A stretch of DNA of 64,000 nt from Dipteris shenzhenensis (lineage: Eukaryota; Polypodiophyta; Polypodiopsida; Gleicheniales). The DNA lies in assembly GCA_047967505.1 (NCBI GenBank), contig CM106538.1, one strand, 5' to 3'. Positions 1 to 10,463 of the stretch are shown one piece after another; positions within the stretch are counted from its first letter, which is position 1, and each line of letters begins with the position of its first letter. A model generated the notes under the pieces. It did not search any database. It worked only from the letters and a program-made list of their open reading frames with translations, and had not been told where the DNA came from. The position numbers and the translations under genes are program-made.

Positions 1-248
1 CTATTTGGACACAGAGATTGCATTCTAGAATGGGACAACAGTTTCCTCAGGCATATGCTTTCTTCAGAATGTCCCTCAAGCAATCTTTATATGATAGTTA
101 TGCTGCGAGGGACTTGGATGCTACTAGCCTTGAAGTGTTTTCTGACTGTTTTTGAGTTCTTCCATTAGGCTCTCTTTTGGAGTCTAATGTCATGTACATT
201 GATTTCATGTTAATTTTATAGTTACTGGTTTCACAAAAAAAAGTATGT
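1..248 (+). mobile_element. 3' tail of a LINE (L1-like), poly(A)-ended
   Basis: The stretch ends in a short A-run at about 234-242 and aligns by eye with the terminal part of the LINE at 1950-3607: both have a GAAGTGTT(C/T)TT...GTTTTT(A/G)G block about 100-140 bases before the tail. No reading frame survives. This is the 3' end of a copy whose body lies left of the window. Confidence 0.6.
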
Positions 249-700
249 ATGTATATAGGCAAGATCAAGGTGCATATCTACACTCCACTCGGACCATGAT
301 CACTAAGTTTTCCCATCAGAGAGCATGGACCAACAGACCCTTGGGAGATAACAGAGCCGAGGTCTAGAGCAAGACACGACAGAATTGCCATCGGGTTGAT
401 GCACAGATCAGGATTAGGGACCTTCTCTCCATGTTCACTGAACTGGAGGCATGACTGACGGGTGTGACAGATCTGATATAGGGCCATAGCTAGGAGACCA
501 CAAAAGACCATACATATGGACTGTTGCCAGCATTCTATCACAGTTTTATGGCACTGCAGCCTGGTACACCGCCCTCTCCCTTGGGCTTGACCCTTTCACT
601 ACATTGAGGGCTTTTCTGAAGTCAACCATGCTTGGGCTGAGGACTCAATTCCAGAATTCGCCTTTGTTTTTTGGCAGCCAGCTAGTGCATGTGTTTCCAT
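249..700. other. No gene recognised
   Basis: An 87-residue open frame on the minus strand (278-541) has no recognisable domain. The segment lies between a LINE tail and a LINE ORF1 remnant, so it may be decayed ORF1 5' sequence. I see no promoter, RNA gene or repeat. Confidence 0.3.
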
Positions 701-1595
701 GAATGCCAACGCAGGATTACCAGAGTCTTACTCGGCACAAATGCCTTGTGTGGGTGGTGGAGGTTGTAGATTTGCCTTTATACTGTAGGCAAGCCTTGCC
801 CTATGTGCGTAAAGTGTTGGGGAAAGTCGTATGTTCTCCACGCTCTCCTAGAAATGCCAATTGATTTTGTGTTCTATGGGATACTGATAGACCCACACCT
901 CCTCATGTTGATTACAGTGGAGATGTAGGGTATGCCTTCTTAGCAGGTGTTTTTAAAGTTGAAATGGGGTAATTTTGCACGTGCGTGTTTTGAACGAGGC
1001 AAGTTTGGCCATATGCAATTTGAGTGTCCTCAACTCTTATTGAAGCCTCCCCCCGCGGCTACAGCCCCTAATGAACCCTCCTTGCCTAGGCCAGTTGTCA
1101 TGCAATAAACTCCATGGTTCAGGGGCTGTTACCCCACCTAAGAATAATGATAAGGGCAAGGCTAAAGTTGCTTCTGCTCCATCTAAATCGAGGGGTCAAA
1201 AAGTTGTGAGAGAAAAATTTTCTGCTTCTGATTGGCAACAGCCTAAGAAAACATTTAAGCCAAGACCCATCTAGTTAAAGCTGGACAAAGACGGCATCTA
1301 CATCCAAGGATGTCTCTTTGCGTGATGGTTTTGGTGTTGGTAACCTTTGGTCTGCTGTTGTTTGTTCCAATCCATTATTTTTGTTTCATATGGCTGCTAC
1401 TTCATCAGATAATCCAGTCTCTCCTTCGCCTGGTTCGAATAAAGAGCAAGGAAATGCTTATGATGGGTATGCTGGCTCACCAAACGTGGTGCAGCCATGC
1501 ATGTTAAAATCCTGAAATTTGAACTTGGTTTATCTCATACTATACGTATGTATATATCATTCAAATGCTTTTCCTATAATGTTCAGGGCTTCTAC
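700..1595 (+). pseudogene. LINE ORF1 remnant (DUF4283-like plus zinc knuckle) and start of ORF2
   Basis: ORF1 of plant L1-like LINEs encodes an RNA-binding, gag-like protein. Translation near 745-900 gives VWVVEVVDLPLYCRQALPYV, the usual DUF4283 tail (PVWVRLP..LPLYCW). Near 965-1035 it gives CFERGKFGHMQFEC, a CCHC knuckle whose second Cys is now Arg. A basic, Lys/Pro-rich tail follows (1071-1274). At about 1572-1595 the words SYNVQGF resemble the SWN(V/I)RG start of the LINE endonuclease, so ORF2 begins here and is cut by the copia LTR at 1596. Stops and frameshifts break ORF1. The family call is fairly secure; exact boundaries are not. Confidence 0.65.
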
Positions 1596-1794
1596 TGTAG
1601 AGATATATACAATGATATGGTGATGTAGGATAGACTAGGACTTCGTCTATTTTAGAGTTTTTGTGTGCTCTAGTACTTGGACTATACATACCAAGTACTT
1701 CTACTTCATTTGGTTGAACATTTCAGTTGGAGTTCACTTGTGTTCATGTCTTGTTCTCTTGTGTTCACAACTCTTCTCCATTCTTGTTCCTACA
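1596..1794 (+). repeat. copia LTR (same family as 60342-60525)
   Basis: The sequence begins TGTAGAGATATA and ends TTGTTCCTACA, directly followed by a tRNA-Met primer site. It aligns with the LTR at 60342-60525 along its length (shared GATATGGTG.TGTAGG, TACCAAGTACTT and GTTCACAAC blocks). It is about 199 bp long. Only LTR and leader are present; no gag follows, so this is a fragment. Confidence 0.75.
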
Positions 1795-1796
1795 TG

Positions 1797-1808
1797 TGGT
1801 ATCAGAGC
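1797..1808 (+). other. Primer-binding site for initiator tRNA-Met
   Basis: TGGTATCAGAGC matches the complement of the plant initiator tRNA-Met 3' end, two bases after the LTR terminus CA. This is where minus-strand cDNA synthesis of copia and many gypsy elements starts. Confidence 0.85.
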
Positions 1809-1948
1809 TAGTCCTTCCAGCCCTGTCATTTGTTTCCCCGTTCTCCTGCGTGCTCCTGTTGGACTTCTGTCACGGAGAAGAAGTTAGTTTTTGCTGATTG
1901 ACTTCTCTTTTGGCTGTCCTGAGCTCCCACGAGCTTCGTGTGATCTTG
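1809..1948 (+). mobile_element. copia leader fragment
   Basis: Leader sequence after the primer site. The stretch CTCCCACGAGCTTCGTG resembles CTCCCGCAAGCTTGGTG in the leader of the copia at 60342. It stops abruptly where LINE reverse transcriptase sequence resumes at about 1950. Confidence 0.5.
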
Positions 1949-3607
1949 AGCTTTAGTTTTGTTGCGAGATTTTGCACCAGGAAGCACTGTTTGTCAAGGA
2001 TGTCCACTCAATGCTTTGCTTTTTGCCATTGCTATGCACCCTCTCTTGATGCACATGGATGATTTGGTTTCTCGCCAGTATTTGCATGGCATTGATATTC
2101 CTGGAGTTGCTCCTTTTGTTAGTGAGGCCCATGCCGATGATTCCTTCTTTATTGCTCGGAATTCTGCCTCGGATGTTTGGCATCTTTTGCAAGCCCTTCA
2201 CTTATTTGGCCTTGCAGTTGGATTGAAGGTGAACTTATTTGGCACCTCATTTTATGGCCTAGATTGATATTGGTTATTGATGAGATTGTGTGTCATCTGG
2301 ATCATCACATTGGTTGGCATATTTCTCTGCCATAGGAAAGACTATGGATTTTGCGAAAGCTATTTCATAAGATAGATTATTGGAAGCTCTCCACATGGCC
2401 ATTACATATTTGTCTTTGAATAGTGGAGTCCATTATAATGGCTTATGCGCAATTTCATTTGCCATTGATTCCTTGGTCTTTTGTAGACATTGAGAAATTC
2501 ATATCCAGGGCAATGGGATGCTTTTGGTGCACGAAAACGGATCGTAAGGCGGTTTGCCTTCTAAAGTACAGCTATGTCTTTTTGCCCAAGATGCATGGGG
2601 GTTTAAATATTTTGAACTTTGCTTCATTTTGATGCATTTGGATAGTGGATTCTTGCTCTAGCTGATGTTATCTTTGGGCATCTACATGGTACCATTTCTG
2701 GTTGTCCACTTTCTACTCGCCTACTTCGAGATTGGCAGCTTCCGTTAGAACATCTGCATTGGTTAGGCCATCCCCAAGATCCTGGAAATACACTCTGTTT
2801 GCAGAGTATGCATTGGAGCTGGTTCTTCGATCCACGGTTGGCTCACCTTCAGCCTAGGAAGGCCTACTTTCTACATTGATTGGGTATCTCCATGATGGAT
2901 GATGTGGTGGATGATAGGGGTAATACTTTTTCTTTTCCACATGCTAGGAGACAATTTTCTTTGGGTATGCATCACATGCCTATCTTGTGTATTCTCACTA
3001 CTGTGCTACTTCCTTTTCTCTTATGGATTGGAGGTTTAATGGAGGCTTCCAGGCTATTCTACTTTCTTCTTTGTGGATCTCACTACCAAGAGAGCTTAAG
3101 ATCTTCTCCTAACAAAGCCATGTATTCAAGAGTGTGGCCTTACTATTTGGCATCTAGACAAGCCACTCGCTACCTGGTTGCCCGTGATTTTCTTCCCAGA
3201 TTGGGGACTTATCTTTGTCACCGATTTCCTAGCATTGCTTTTGGCAGGAAGTTTTGGTTTTTTGGGAGAGATACCACTACTCCAGACTACATTCAGTTTT
3301 TCTGTTGGTGTCGTTATTGGGCTCTATGGTCTTTCTATCATGCGGCTCTATGGACAATCTATTGTGGTTGTTTATCAGTTCTTTCGTTCCTCCCTGCTTC
3401 GCTCCTTGCAGGATGTGCATTTCATGGGAAATATTTCTGCAGCCCAGCTAGAAGTGTTCTTTCATTGTTTTTAGTTTTCTTCTACTAGCTGTTCTTTGCT
3501 GGAGCAGCTACGATATGCTTTCTTTTTGGGGTTTTTTAGCATATGAGTAGTGGTTGCTATGAATGTAAATTTCTCTTAATGAAAGGTTCTTTTTACCCCC
3601 CCCAAAA
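1949..3607 (+). pseudogene. LINE ORF2 remnant: reverse transcriptase to poly(A) tail
   Basis: ORF2 of an L1-like LINE (RNA-templated DNA synthesis at a nicked target). An open frame at 1959-2267 reads GSTVCQGCPLNALLFAIAMH followed by HADDSFF, the LINE RT block with the catalytic YADD now HADD. 2423-2632 (RAMGCFWC...GGLNILNF) matches the conserved post-RT region. 2880-3488 is the degenerate C-terminus. The copy ends in a C-run and A-run at 3595-3607. The endonuclease and the first half of RT are missing, replaced by copia LTR/leader at 1596-1948. Several frameshifts and the YADD change mark it as dead. Confidence 0.75.
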
Positions 3608-3659
3608 AAAGTGTGTGTGGTGTGAGGAGAGAGCAGATCGGTGAAGCCTTCCACCTCCC

Positions 3660-3902
3660 TGTTGTAGGACATTTATGTCAACTGGCATGGAGATGTAGGC
3701 TAGTCTAGATTTATTTCTGTTATTTAGAATTGCCCTTGTTATGTGACACTGTGGGTCCATATATATACCTAGTGGTGCTAGATGTACTCTCACTCATATT
3801 GTGTTCATTCCTTATCCAAAGTTCACATTGGTTCTCTCTCTCCCGTTTTGTGTGTATGCTCATTTTGTTGTCCAGCTCTCTCCCTCACTCCATGCTCCTA
3901 CA
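3660..3902 (+). repeat. copia LTR
   Basis: It runs from about TGTTGTAGGACA to CCATGCTCCTACA with a primer site two bases later. It contains a TATATATA box at about 3760 likely to act in U3. The left boundary is uncertain because the terminal TG could lie up to 50 bp upstream. No matching 3' LTR was found in the window. Confidence 0.65.
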
Positions 3903-3904
3903 TA

Positions 3905-3916
3905 TGGTATCAGAGC
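3905..3916 (+). other. Primer-binding site for initiator tRNA-Met
   Basis: TGGTATCAGAGC, two bases downstream of the LTR end CA. It supports reading the flanking sequence as a copia 5' LTR and leader. Confidence 0.85.
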
Positions 3917-4798
3917 GAGGTTGCTGAGGGTCGAGTTGAGACTTGCTGAGATTGCGAGCATGAAGAAGTTCACATGTGTTCCATTTCTTGGTGTGAGGCT
4001 CAACCTCTGTAGCACCTGGGTGAGAGAAGTGTGGAGTGAGATCTGTGTGCTTTCGTGGAGAAAGGAAGTTCAAGCGCAGGTAGATGCCAAAATCATGAGC
4101 CTCCAAGCGACGAGCAGAGTGCTTACCAAAAGAGTGGGAGGACCCAATGCACGTTTTATGCTCGTCACCTAGCAAGCGCATGGTTGAACAGAAGTGACGT
4201 GATTGGAGTCTTCATTTCTAAGCTGGATTGGTGGTTCACCAGCGGTGGAATCGGGAAGGCAATGTTGGGGAAGAGGAGGCGTTGTGTACATTGTCAAAGT
4301 GCAACTCCTACCAAAATAATCGGTCATTGGCTAGAGCCTTTCAGCTCAGCTAATGTGACAGCAAGAGATGAGCCATTCTTTTCATTATAGGTCGATGCAG
4401 CCACAGCCCTTGGTCCTTTGGCAACTACTGTTGTTGGACCAGCCATGGTGAGGGTACCTTTTCCGCCAGCGAAGCGCTACATGCTGCCACTTTTACCTTT
4501 GTGAGACGGATCGACGAGGCAAGACAACTGCTCTTTTACAGCTGTTGATGACACACAAGTGCATTGATAAAGGCATCCGTGGTGCTTGTGATGCTCGCAA
4601 TGACATGCATCATGATGATAGCATGATGGTTTGGTGCGCCTACAATGTGATGTTTTCTGATGCTTCCCATAGATGTGACCTGCAAAAATCAACGTTCCTG
4701 ATTTCTTACTTCTTGATTACTTCTTTGTAAAGCAAAATCTCAAGAGCAGAGGAGATTTGTGAGTAGTTGGGTGTATGATTCTCTATTTTTGCAGGTCT
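3917..4798 (+). mobile_element. copia leader
   Basis: About 880 bases between the primer site and the gag match. Short open frames (3801-4172, 4055-4390) have no domain. The copia at 60342 likewise has a leader of about 1 kb before gag, so the length is normal for this group. Confidence 0.5.
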
Positions 4799-5014
4799 TT
4801 CAACAATCATTTCACAAGGGAGTTCCTTTCATTTTTCAGAGTGAGACAAATTGGATGGCACGAATTATGCCATGTGGGCATTCATGGTCAAGCACATTCT
4901 TATTGGCAAAAGGACTTTGGGAAATAGTGATAGGAGAAGAGACTTATACTCTTGACAAACCTGCAACTCCTACGTCATCTAACTGCTACAGCTGTCACTT
5001 TATCAAAGGAGCTT
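4799..5014 (+). pseudogene. copia gag N-terminus, truncated
   Basis: Gag of Ty1/copia forms the virus-like particle. Translation near 4845-4940 gives KLDGTNYAMWAFMVKHILIG, the N-terminal signature (K.DG.NY..W...ML) also seen at 61570 as KLDGPNYALWSFILKNMLVG. A frameshift follows at about 4910, and the sequence is cut at about 5014 by the poly(T) start of a minus-strand LINE. The rest of gag and pol are absent. Confidence 0.7.
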
Positions 5015-5930
5015 TTTTTTTGTGTGTGTGCATAAAAAGTACTTCTATTAAGTATGAAAGAAAACCGCAGCAGCAAGCTCAATGCCGAAGTACATCATGC
5101 CATGCATGAGAGAAATCACGGCTCAAAAAGAGCTAGCAAATAACTAGGGTTGAGGCTGAAAATACCATGTCAATCCTAAAGCAGAATCAAAGAAGAAAGG
5201 AGATCCCCTCCATACTTTGAAAAAAGTGTTCCTCTGATCAGAGGCTGCTCTCGATGACCCGTGCATGCTCATCCAGATGGCCATCCAGGTATGTATAGTA
5301 TCAGTCCAAATACTGGCCCATGTCTAAAGGGTGAACTTGGGATCCATCCACTCTCCAAATATGCCAGGCTGCAATACTATCTAGAATCTCCAATGAAGTG
5401 TCTACAAAAGCATGTGCAGATCTGAAAGGAGTGAATGAGACATTCTGGAGAGAGCATGACTCTACTACGTGTCGTTGAACAGAAAAAGCCCCATCTGAAT
5501 CATCTCTCTCAAAGAGGACCTGAGGCCCCGTAAGAGATAGCCAAGCAACTGAGCCCCAGGTTATGAAGAAGGGTGATGTATGGAAAGTGCATAAGATCCT
5601 AGCAACACCCTTCTAGATCATCCTTACTTGTTTGCACCCCCAAAGGCAATGTTGAACCGACTCAACTGCAGAATGGCAGCCCCGAACCTGGACCTCAATT
5701 GACATGTAGGGTCAGCCCGAACTTGGACCTCCATAAGTTCACTGCAATCCGTTTGTGAATAGAAAGCCAAAAGAATAGAGTGATTTTTTAATTCCTGAGG
5801 GATTTCTAGAGTCTCGTCTAAAAGTTTTTCTGCATATCTATAGAAATGTGTCAGCTGTGTAGGAGATCTAGAGGGCCTCCAACCTTGTTGTAGAATAGAG
5901 ATCATCCAAGACCATTGAGTGGACCAGCAG
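5015..5930 (-). mobile_element. LINE 3' fragment, minus strand
   Basis: Starts with a T-run (5018-5026, the poly(A) tail in reverse) and the shared LINE 3' UTR word ACTTCTATTAAGTATGAA. It then follows the LINE copies at 23477 and 28391 through the C-terminal region into the zinc-binding zf-RVT area (minus-strand frame 5905-5624). It is 5' truncated at about 5930, as usual for target-primed reverse transcription. A CAGCCCGAAC(C/T)TGGACCTC repeat (about 5670 and 5715) lies in the zinc-binding region. Inserted into copia gag. Confidence 0.75.
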
Positions 5931-5934
5931 ACAC

Positions 5935-6260
5935 GATCACCTAGTTGTGCCGGTCAAGCGGTGGACATGGTCACGAGGAGGCCATATTCAAATGGAGGTG
6001 ACATGGTCACAAGGATGACAGTTACATGGAGAGGACACGGTCACCAGGCTGACATATTCACTTGGCGATAACATGGTCACAAGGTTGACTCAAGTGTTGA
6101 CATGGTCACAAGGATGACACAAGTCATGGAGGCGACATGGTCACAAGGATAACGCAAGTCATGGAGAGGACATGGTCCCTAAGATGGCATAGTCACGTGG
6201 GGACATGGTCATCAGGAGGACATATCACCCAAGCACATGGCCATGCATCAAGGGTCTTCA
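5935..6260. repeat. Degenerate minisatellite, core GACATGGTCACAAGGATGAC
   Basis: About nine variants of (G)ACATGGTCAC(A/G)AGGA.GAC occur every 30-45 bases, separated by words such as AAGTCATGGAGG. Units are diverged, so the array is old. No protein is supported. A comparable array with a GACATATCATGACTC core occurs at 41450-41670. Confidence 0.7.
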
Positions 6261-7075
6261 TGTCACGTAGTCGACCTCTACCAGACCTGACTCATAGGAG
6301 GCATAGATGCTTCATCTGGAGGTGCATTGTCAGATACAGGGTGGCTGTAGGTGGCGCACATGTAGTAGTTATAACGCATCGACTCGGCACAAGCTAGCCA
6401 TTGTAGAAGACTTGAACAGACAGAGCAGCAGGACGGCTAGGGATGAGGGGACAACCAATAGGAGAGAGGGAGGGGATTTCCCGCCGGGAAGGCGAGGGTG
6501 AACAGGGGAGATGAAGGGGATGGGGATTCATTTTGTACTGTACGGGGATTGAGAGTGAGAAGGAGAGAGGCTTGAGCTACGAACTCACTTGTTGCATTGT
6601 TATGGTGTATTGCTACCGTGGAGAGTGATCTTTGATCTCTGCTTCAGAGAGATTGGTGTATGAGGATCCCCTTTGATTCTATGTTATGTACTTTGCTCAG
6701 ATTATGTTGTTGTCTACTACTTCCTCCGTTATCTATCATCAGCGTTGTTCCTTCTTGTCTCCTTTCTGGATTTGTTCTTCCTGTTCCGATTCACAACACT
6801 CGGCACTCCGTAGCATGCATGATCCTTCGACGTAGTGTTGTGTCATAGGATCACACATCACGTAGTGTAGTGTAGTCGAAGTAGGGTTGTGTCATAGGTC
6901 CACACATCACCCACTTCACTCTTCTCACATCAGTGGCCTTAGGCCTCCGGTAACACTTCTGGAAGTGAGCGGACCTCTCCTCAGACAGTTTATGGCAATC
7001 ACGGTGGGACACTACTGATGTTGAGTAGCAAGAGTGAAGTGGTGTTTGAGGGTCCTAGAGGAGAAAGTTCTTATG
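6261..7075. other. Unassigned, probably gypsy LTR or leader
   Basis: No coding signal. GTTGTGTCATAGG(A)TC(C)ACACATCAC occurs twice, at about 6836 and 6883. The segment precedes a gypsy gag-protease remnant on the same strand, so LTR/leader is the likeliest origin. I did not find a convincing primer site. Confidence 0.3.
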
Positions 7076-8639
7076 CCGAGTAGTTCTGATACCCTTGAAG
7101 CTGCTAGTGAGAGAATTAGGAGGTATTTAAGGAGAGTGGAGAGAAGACTTTCGGTTGACCAAACTCGATACAAAAAGCATTACGCGAGATAGAAGTTCGC
7201 GGAGTCCTCACGGCGAGCATAAAGTGAACCCATTGGAGGAGTAGCTAGAGCAAGTAACTTCATCGTAACTCTCATTGATCTTGACCAACAAGATTCTTGG
7301 TGGTTAGATCGGGACTCCAAAGAAGAAGAAGAAGTAAAAAGCTGAGAGCGGGTGAAAGTGGCCCACCTTCATGCGACCAATCTATGCCTTCAAAGTACCC
7401 AGCGGTGGTTGAGAGCATCATCAATGATCTTCAAACCAATAGTTTCGAGGATGAGGGAAGCACACCTCAGTTTCCTTCCCGAAAGTTCAGAACAATGAAG
7501 TTCGCAAAGGAGGTGACAACCCTAGGACAGAACAGGGTAAGGAGGCACAAACATGGCCTTCCAATCTTCTCCAAGAGAGACAGCCATTGAGACATGGTAC
7601 GGCACAAGACAAAGGGAAGTGGGTGCTGGAAGAAACATTACATGAGTCAATGGCTGGACATTCACATTTGCACCTGCCACCTTGCGTGAGCTTTGACCCT
7701 CGAACAGAAGCTAGGAGAATGAGGTTACAAAAGGCAACTACCCAACCCTACTCCTTGATCCAAGACCTGATGGAATTCAGGCCCAACATTACGCTATAAC
7801 TTTATTTGTAGTCTCCAAAATCAAGGACCAGACCATTGCATTTTTGAAGTGCATGCCAGGGGGTCAACACAAGGCTGTTCAGGGTGGTCCCACAGTAAAG
7901 ACTGGACGGGGTCAGGACAACGTCACTGCTCAGCTTAGGCTGCCCTAACATGTTGAACAAAGTCCTAGGCTCACTGTGGATATTAATGGTGTGGAGCTGA
8001 AAGATGTCTTATTGGATGGGGATGCAACCGTGAACATCATGCCAAAAGGTATGCTACAACAACTGGGGTTGATGTTGGACCAGTGACGTCTATTTCCCAA
8101 GTTCGCATGGCTGATCAACGCAGAGTGAAGCCTGTGGGGGAAGTCAAGGATGTTAACATGAAGATTGGCGATGTAACATTCTTGTCCAACTTTGTTTTTT
8201 TGGACATGACCGAGGATGAACAAACCTATCCTTAATTCTTGGTCGACCATGGTTCCGGTCAACAAAGGCCATTCAAGATTGGTCCACAGATGAAGTTCGG
8301 TTGCCCTTAGGATCCACATCCCTGGAAATAGATATAGTTACGGGAAAGGCACGACACCGACCCATCGAACTAGGGGAAGAGAATTTTGAAGAGCAAGCTT
8401 GAGTGGAAGAGGAGCGTTGGGCTCTTGGGGACTGGCCCATCGCAGGTGACCAAGATGGAGGAAAGGAAGCACAAGCCGTGAAGGGTTTCGAAAGCTTGAC
8501 CTGCTTGCTAGATCATGATGTCCCAGATGAAGATGAAGTTGTTATCTTTGGTTGGATGGGCACCTTGGGCTCCTTGTCCGGTCTGCAAATAGATTACAAT
8601 GTATACTTGTCATATACTGAAATTTTCAGCTGATGTACT
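7076..8639 (+). pseudogene. gypsy-type gag-protease remnant
   Basis: The 7076-7950 part is gag-like but broken. At 7960-8330 the translation in mixed frames gives LLDGDATVNIMPKGMLQQLG, then a VRMAD block and ILGRPWFRSTKAIQDW: an aspartic protease of the retropepsin type, in which D-(S/T)-G-A is the catalytic signature (here DGDA). One to three frameshifts interrupt it. An in-frame stop ends an acidic tail at about 8631-8633. No RT follows; instead a 70-base 3' UTR-like stretch leads into poly(A). Confidence 0.65.
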
Positions 8640-8712
8640 CTTGGGCTCCCTTTTCATGGGAAACTATTTTGTAATATAAAGCATCAAAATTTTCACCCCC
8701 ACCAAAAAAAAA
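8640..8712 (+). other. Poly(A)-ended 3' tail after the protease remnant
   Basis: TTTGTAATATAAAGC is followed by a C-rich stretch and nine or more A residues at 8704-8712, then GTGTGTGTGT. The form (C-rich then A-run) resembles the LINE end at 3595-3607. Either a LINE 3' end lies fused here or the gag-protease transcript itself was reverse-copied by LINE machinery. Confidence 0.5.
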
Positions 8713-8925
8713 GTGTGTGTGTGTAGTTTGTAGCAGAGAAACGTTTCATTGTATTGGATATCTTTAGAAAACTTATGCTAGCATCCTTACTTTGATTGGG
8801 AAGTCATTCACAGTTCAAATATCATAAGATAGGAAAAACAATTATGTCTGTTTCAGCTTGTTTTGAAAATATATAAAAAAATACGTGCTTTTTCAAGACC
8901 TCAGGGAAGTTGTTAACATGTACAG

Positions 8926-9018
8926 GTTCTGCACAGAAGCTTGTAAAAATAGGTCAACCTGAAGATGATCTGAGGGGTAGACAGGATATTGATCTTCAAT
9001 GCACAGAGGGTATTCAAG
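8926..9018 (+). CDS. Host gene, candidate exon 1 of those visible (internal)
   Basis: The 93-nt open segment lies between an acceptor (AACATGTACAG) and a donor (CAAG/GTGATT). It enters in phase 1 and leaves in phase 1, and encodes GSAQKLVKIGQPEDDL and a further acidic/basic stretch ending TEGIQ. It joins in frame to the exon at 9803. The flanks are AT-rich, intron-like and free of TE coding. The protein is not recognised. The first exon of the gene is not visible and presumably lies to the left. Confidence 0.6.
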
Positions 9019-9802
9019 GTGATTGCTTGACTGCCTTGAGCTCTAAAATTTCTTCATGGATTTGTGTTCTAGCAGGACTTTTTTCATCTTGCCCTTTTTT
9101 CTGAGAATAATGACCTTCTCCATTGAATTTATAAGGTTGTTCATTTTTGGTGCTATAATGAAATTAAATGTACAATGGTGGGTGGGAGAACAAATCATAG
9201 GCAAGGTCCAATCCTGAAAATGGAAGTCCCAAATGCATTGGGTTGGCTAGCTAATGTAGGCAAGTCTATATACTGAAAACACAAAAGAAATGTTTCCTTA
9301 CTTGTGAACTTTTATGATCAACTTCATAATGGGAAGTTTTATTTTCCTTTAAGTTCCTGTTCCCAGAGGACAATGAAACAAAAAGGTTATTATCTTGTTC
9401 TTGATTCTGGAAACTCTTGGGCATGCAGTAAAATAATCTATTAACAACAGCTTGTCTTAGAGAAGTGTCTGCTCTCCTCGGTCTTGAATCAACACTTACC
9501 TTGCCATAGCAGAACCAGGAACCCCTAATTATATATGTAAATATATTTTTCTTTACTCCTAATGCAACATAACAATTGTTATTTCCTATGCTATGTGTGT
9601 AACAGATGCCTCTTTTTAGAATTTCAATAAAATGATAATATTATAGTCATCTTCTGATCATGTGAGGAAGAAATTATTTGTAGAGTAAATATGATCAAAT
9701 GGACTACCAAGAATGGTGTAGAAAGAAGGATCAACATCTGCGGATCCTACATGGATATTTGTCTCCCATCTATCTATCTCATCTTCAACGAGTTTTGTTC
9801 AG

Positions 9803-9863
9803 GTGCCAGGGTAAATTTGTCAGAAACTAAAATCGATGAAACAGCTCTCTGGAAAACAATCAG
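9803..9863 (+). CDS. Host gene, candidate exon 2
   Basis: 61 nt between a pyrimidine-rich acceptor (GTTTTGTTCAG) and an excellent donor (CAG/GTAAGC). With the previous exon the codon across the junction is GGT, then ARVNLSETKIDETALWKTI. It leaves in phase 2, exactly what the next acceptor needs. Phase agreement at both ends with near-consensus splice sites is the main evidence. Confidence 0.65.
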
Positions 9864-9919
9864 GTAAGCTGAAGCTCTGTATAAACATGAGTGAGTATCT
9901 TCTCTGTAAATGTGCCATT

Positions 9920-9982
9920 CTCCCCCCCCCCCACCCCCCCACCCCCCGCCGCCCCCACGCACACACACACAAACACACACCT
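9920..9982. repeat. C-rich and CA-repeat low-complexity tract
   Basis: A long run of C with interspersed A/G is followed by (CA)n, inside the intron between exons 9803-9863 and 10037-10275. Proline/histidine-rich open frames here are artefacts of composition. Confidence 0.85.
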
Positions 9983-10036
9983 TGAAAAAGTATCATTGTC
10001 GAGGAACATATGTTTACAGAAGTTGCAATTTTGTAG

Positions 10037-10275
10037 TGTTGGAACTCAATGGACACCTGGTTCTGCATCTGCTGCTGCTGCCCTCTCACATCACAGACCA
10101 AAAAGCTATGCAGAATTTCCCACCCAAGGAATATCAGCAAGGAGTCCAGATAAGGCTCCCAAATTTGGATTAAAGACGGAGGAGGAGATGAAATCAATGA
10201 CTAAAACGAAATTGCAACAAAATGGAAAGCTTAGTTCATCGCACAAAAATGCCCAAAATCAAATAATGTCAGAAA
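10037..10275 (+). CDS. Host gene, candidate exon 3
   Basis: 239 nt between an acceptor (CAATTTTGTAG) and a consensus donor (GAAA/GTAAGA). It is read in the only frame that joins both neighbours: starts VGTQWTPGSASAAAALSHH, continues RPKSYAEFPTQG and a Lys/Ser/Gln-rich stretch, and ends QNQIMSE. Entry is phase 2, exit phase 1. The composition (Ser, Lys, Gln, Ala-rich, no hydrophobic segment) suggests a soluble, partly disordered, probably nuclear protein; that is inference. No domain recognised. Confidence 0.7.
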
Positions 10276-10370
10276 GTAAGATTTTTTTGAGGCCTTGGCA
10301 AGGAAACACTGAGAACTCTTTTCAAACGATGACCATTCTTGATTATATTGTTCTTCCTTGAGCTGTTCAG

Positions 10371-10463
10371 AATTCAGAATACTGGATCTTATCAGTGGTC
10401 AAGAGAGCAATGAACAACGGAAGACTTCACCTTCTGAACTTTATGCAGCTTATGCATTGGAAG
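10371..10463 (+). CDS. Host gene, candidate exon 4
   Basis: 93 nt between acceptor GAGCTGTTCAG and donor GGAAG/GTAATGG. Joined to exon 3 the junction codon is AAA and the frame reads FRILDLISGQESNEQRKTSP, then SELYAAYALE, leaving in phase 1. Four exons in a row with matching phases argue strongly that this is a real gene rather than chance open frames. The next candidate exon is 17.7 kb away. Confidence 0.7.

Noticed and set aside
5935-6260. Possible CRISPR-like array
   Set aside because: Units are degenerate, spacing irregular, no cas genes, and the genome is plant nuclear.
9891-10361. A 156-codon open frame with Pro/His-rich N-terminus
   Set aside because: The first 50 residues come from the C-run/CA repeat. 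The real signal is the exon 10037-10275 with splice sites.
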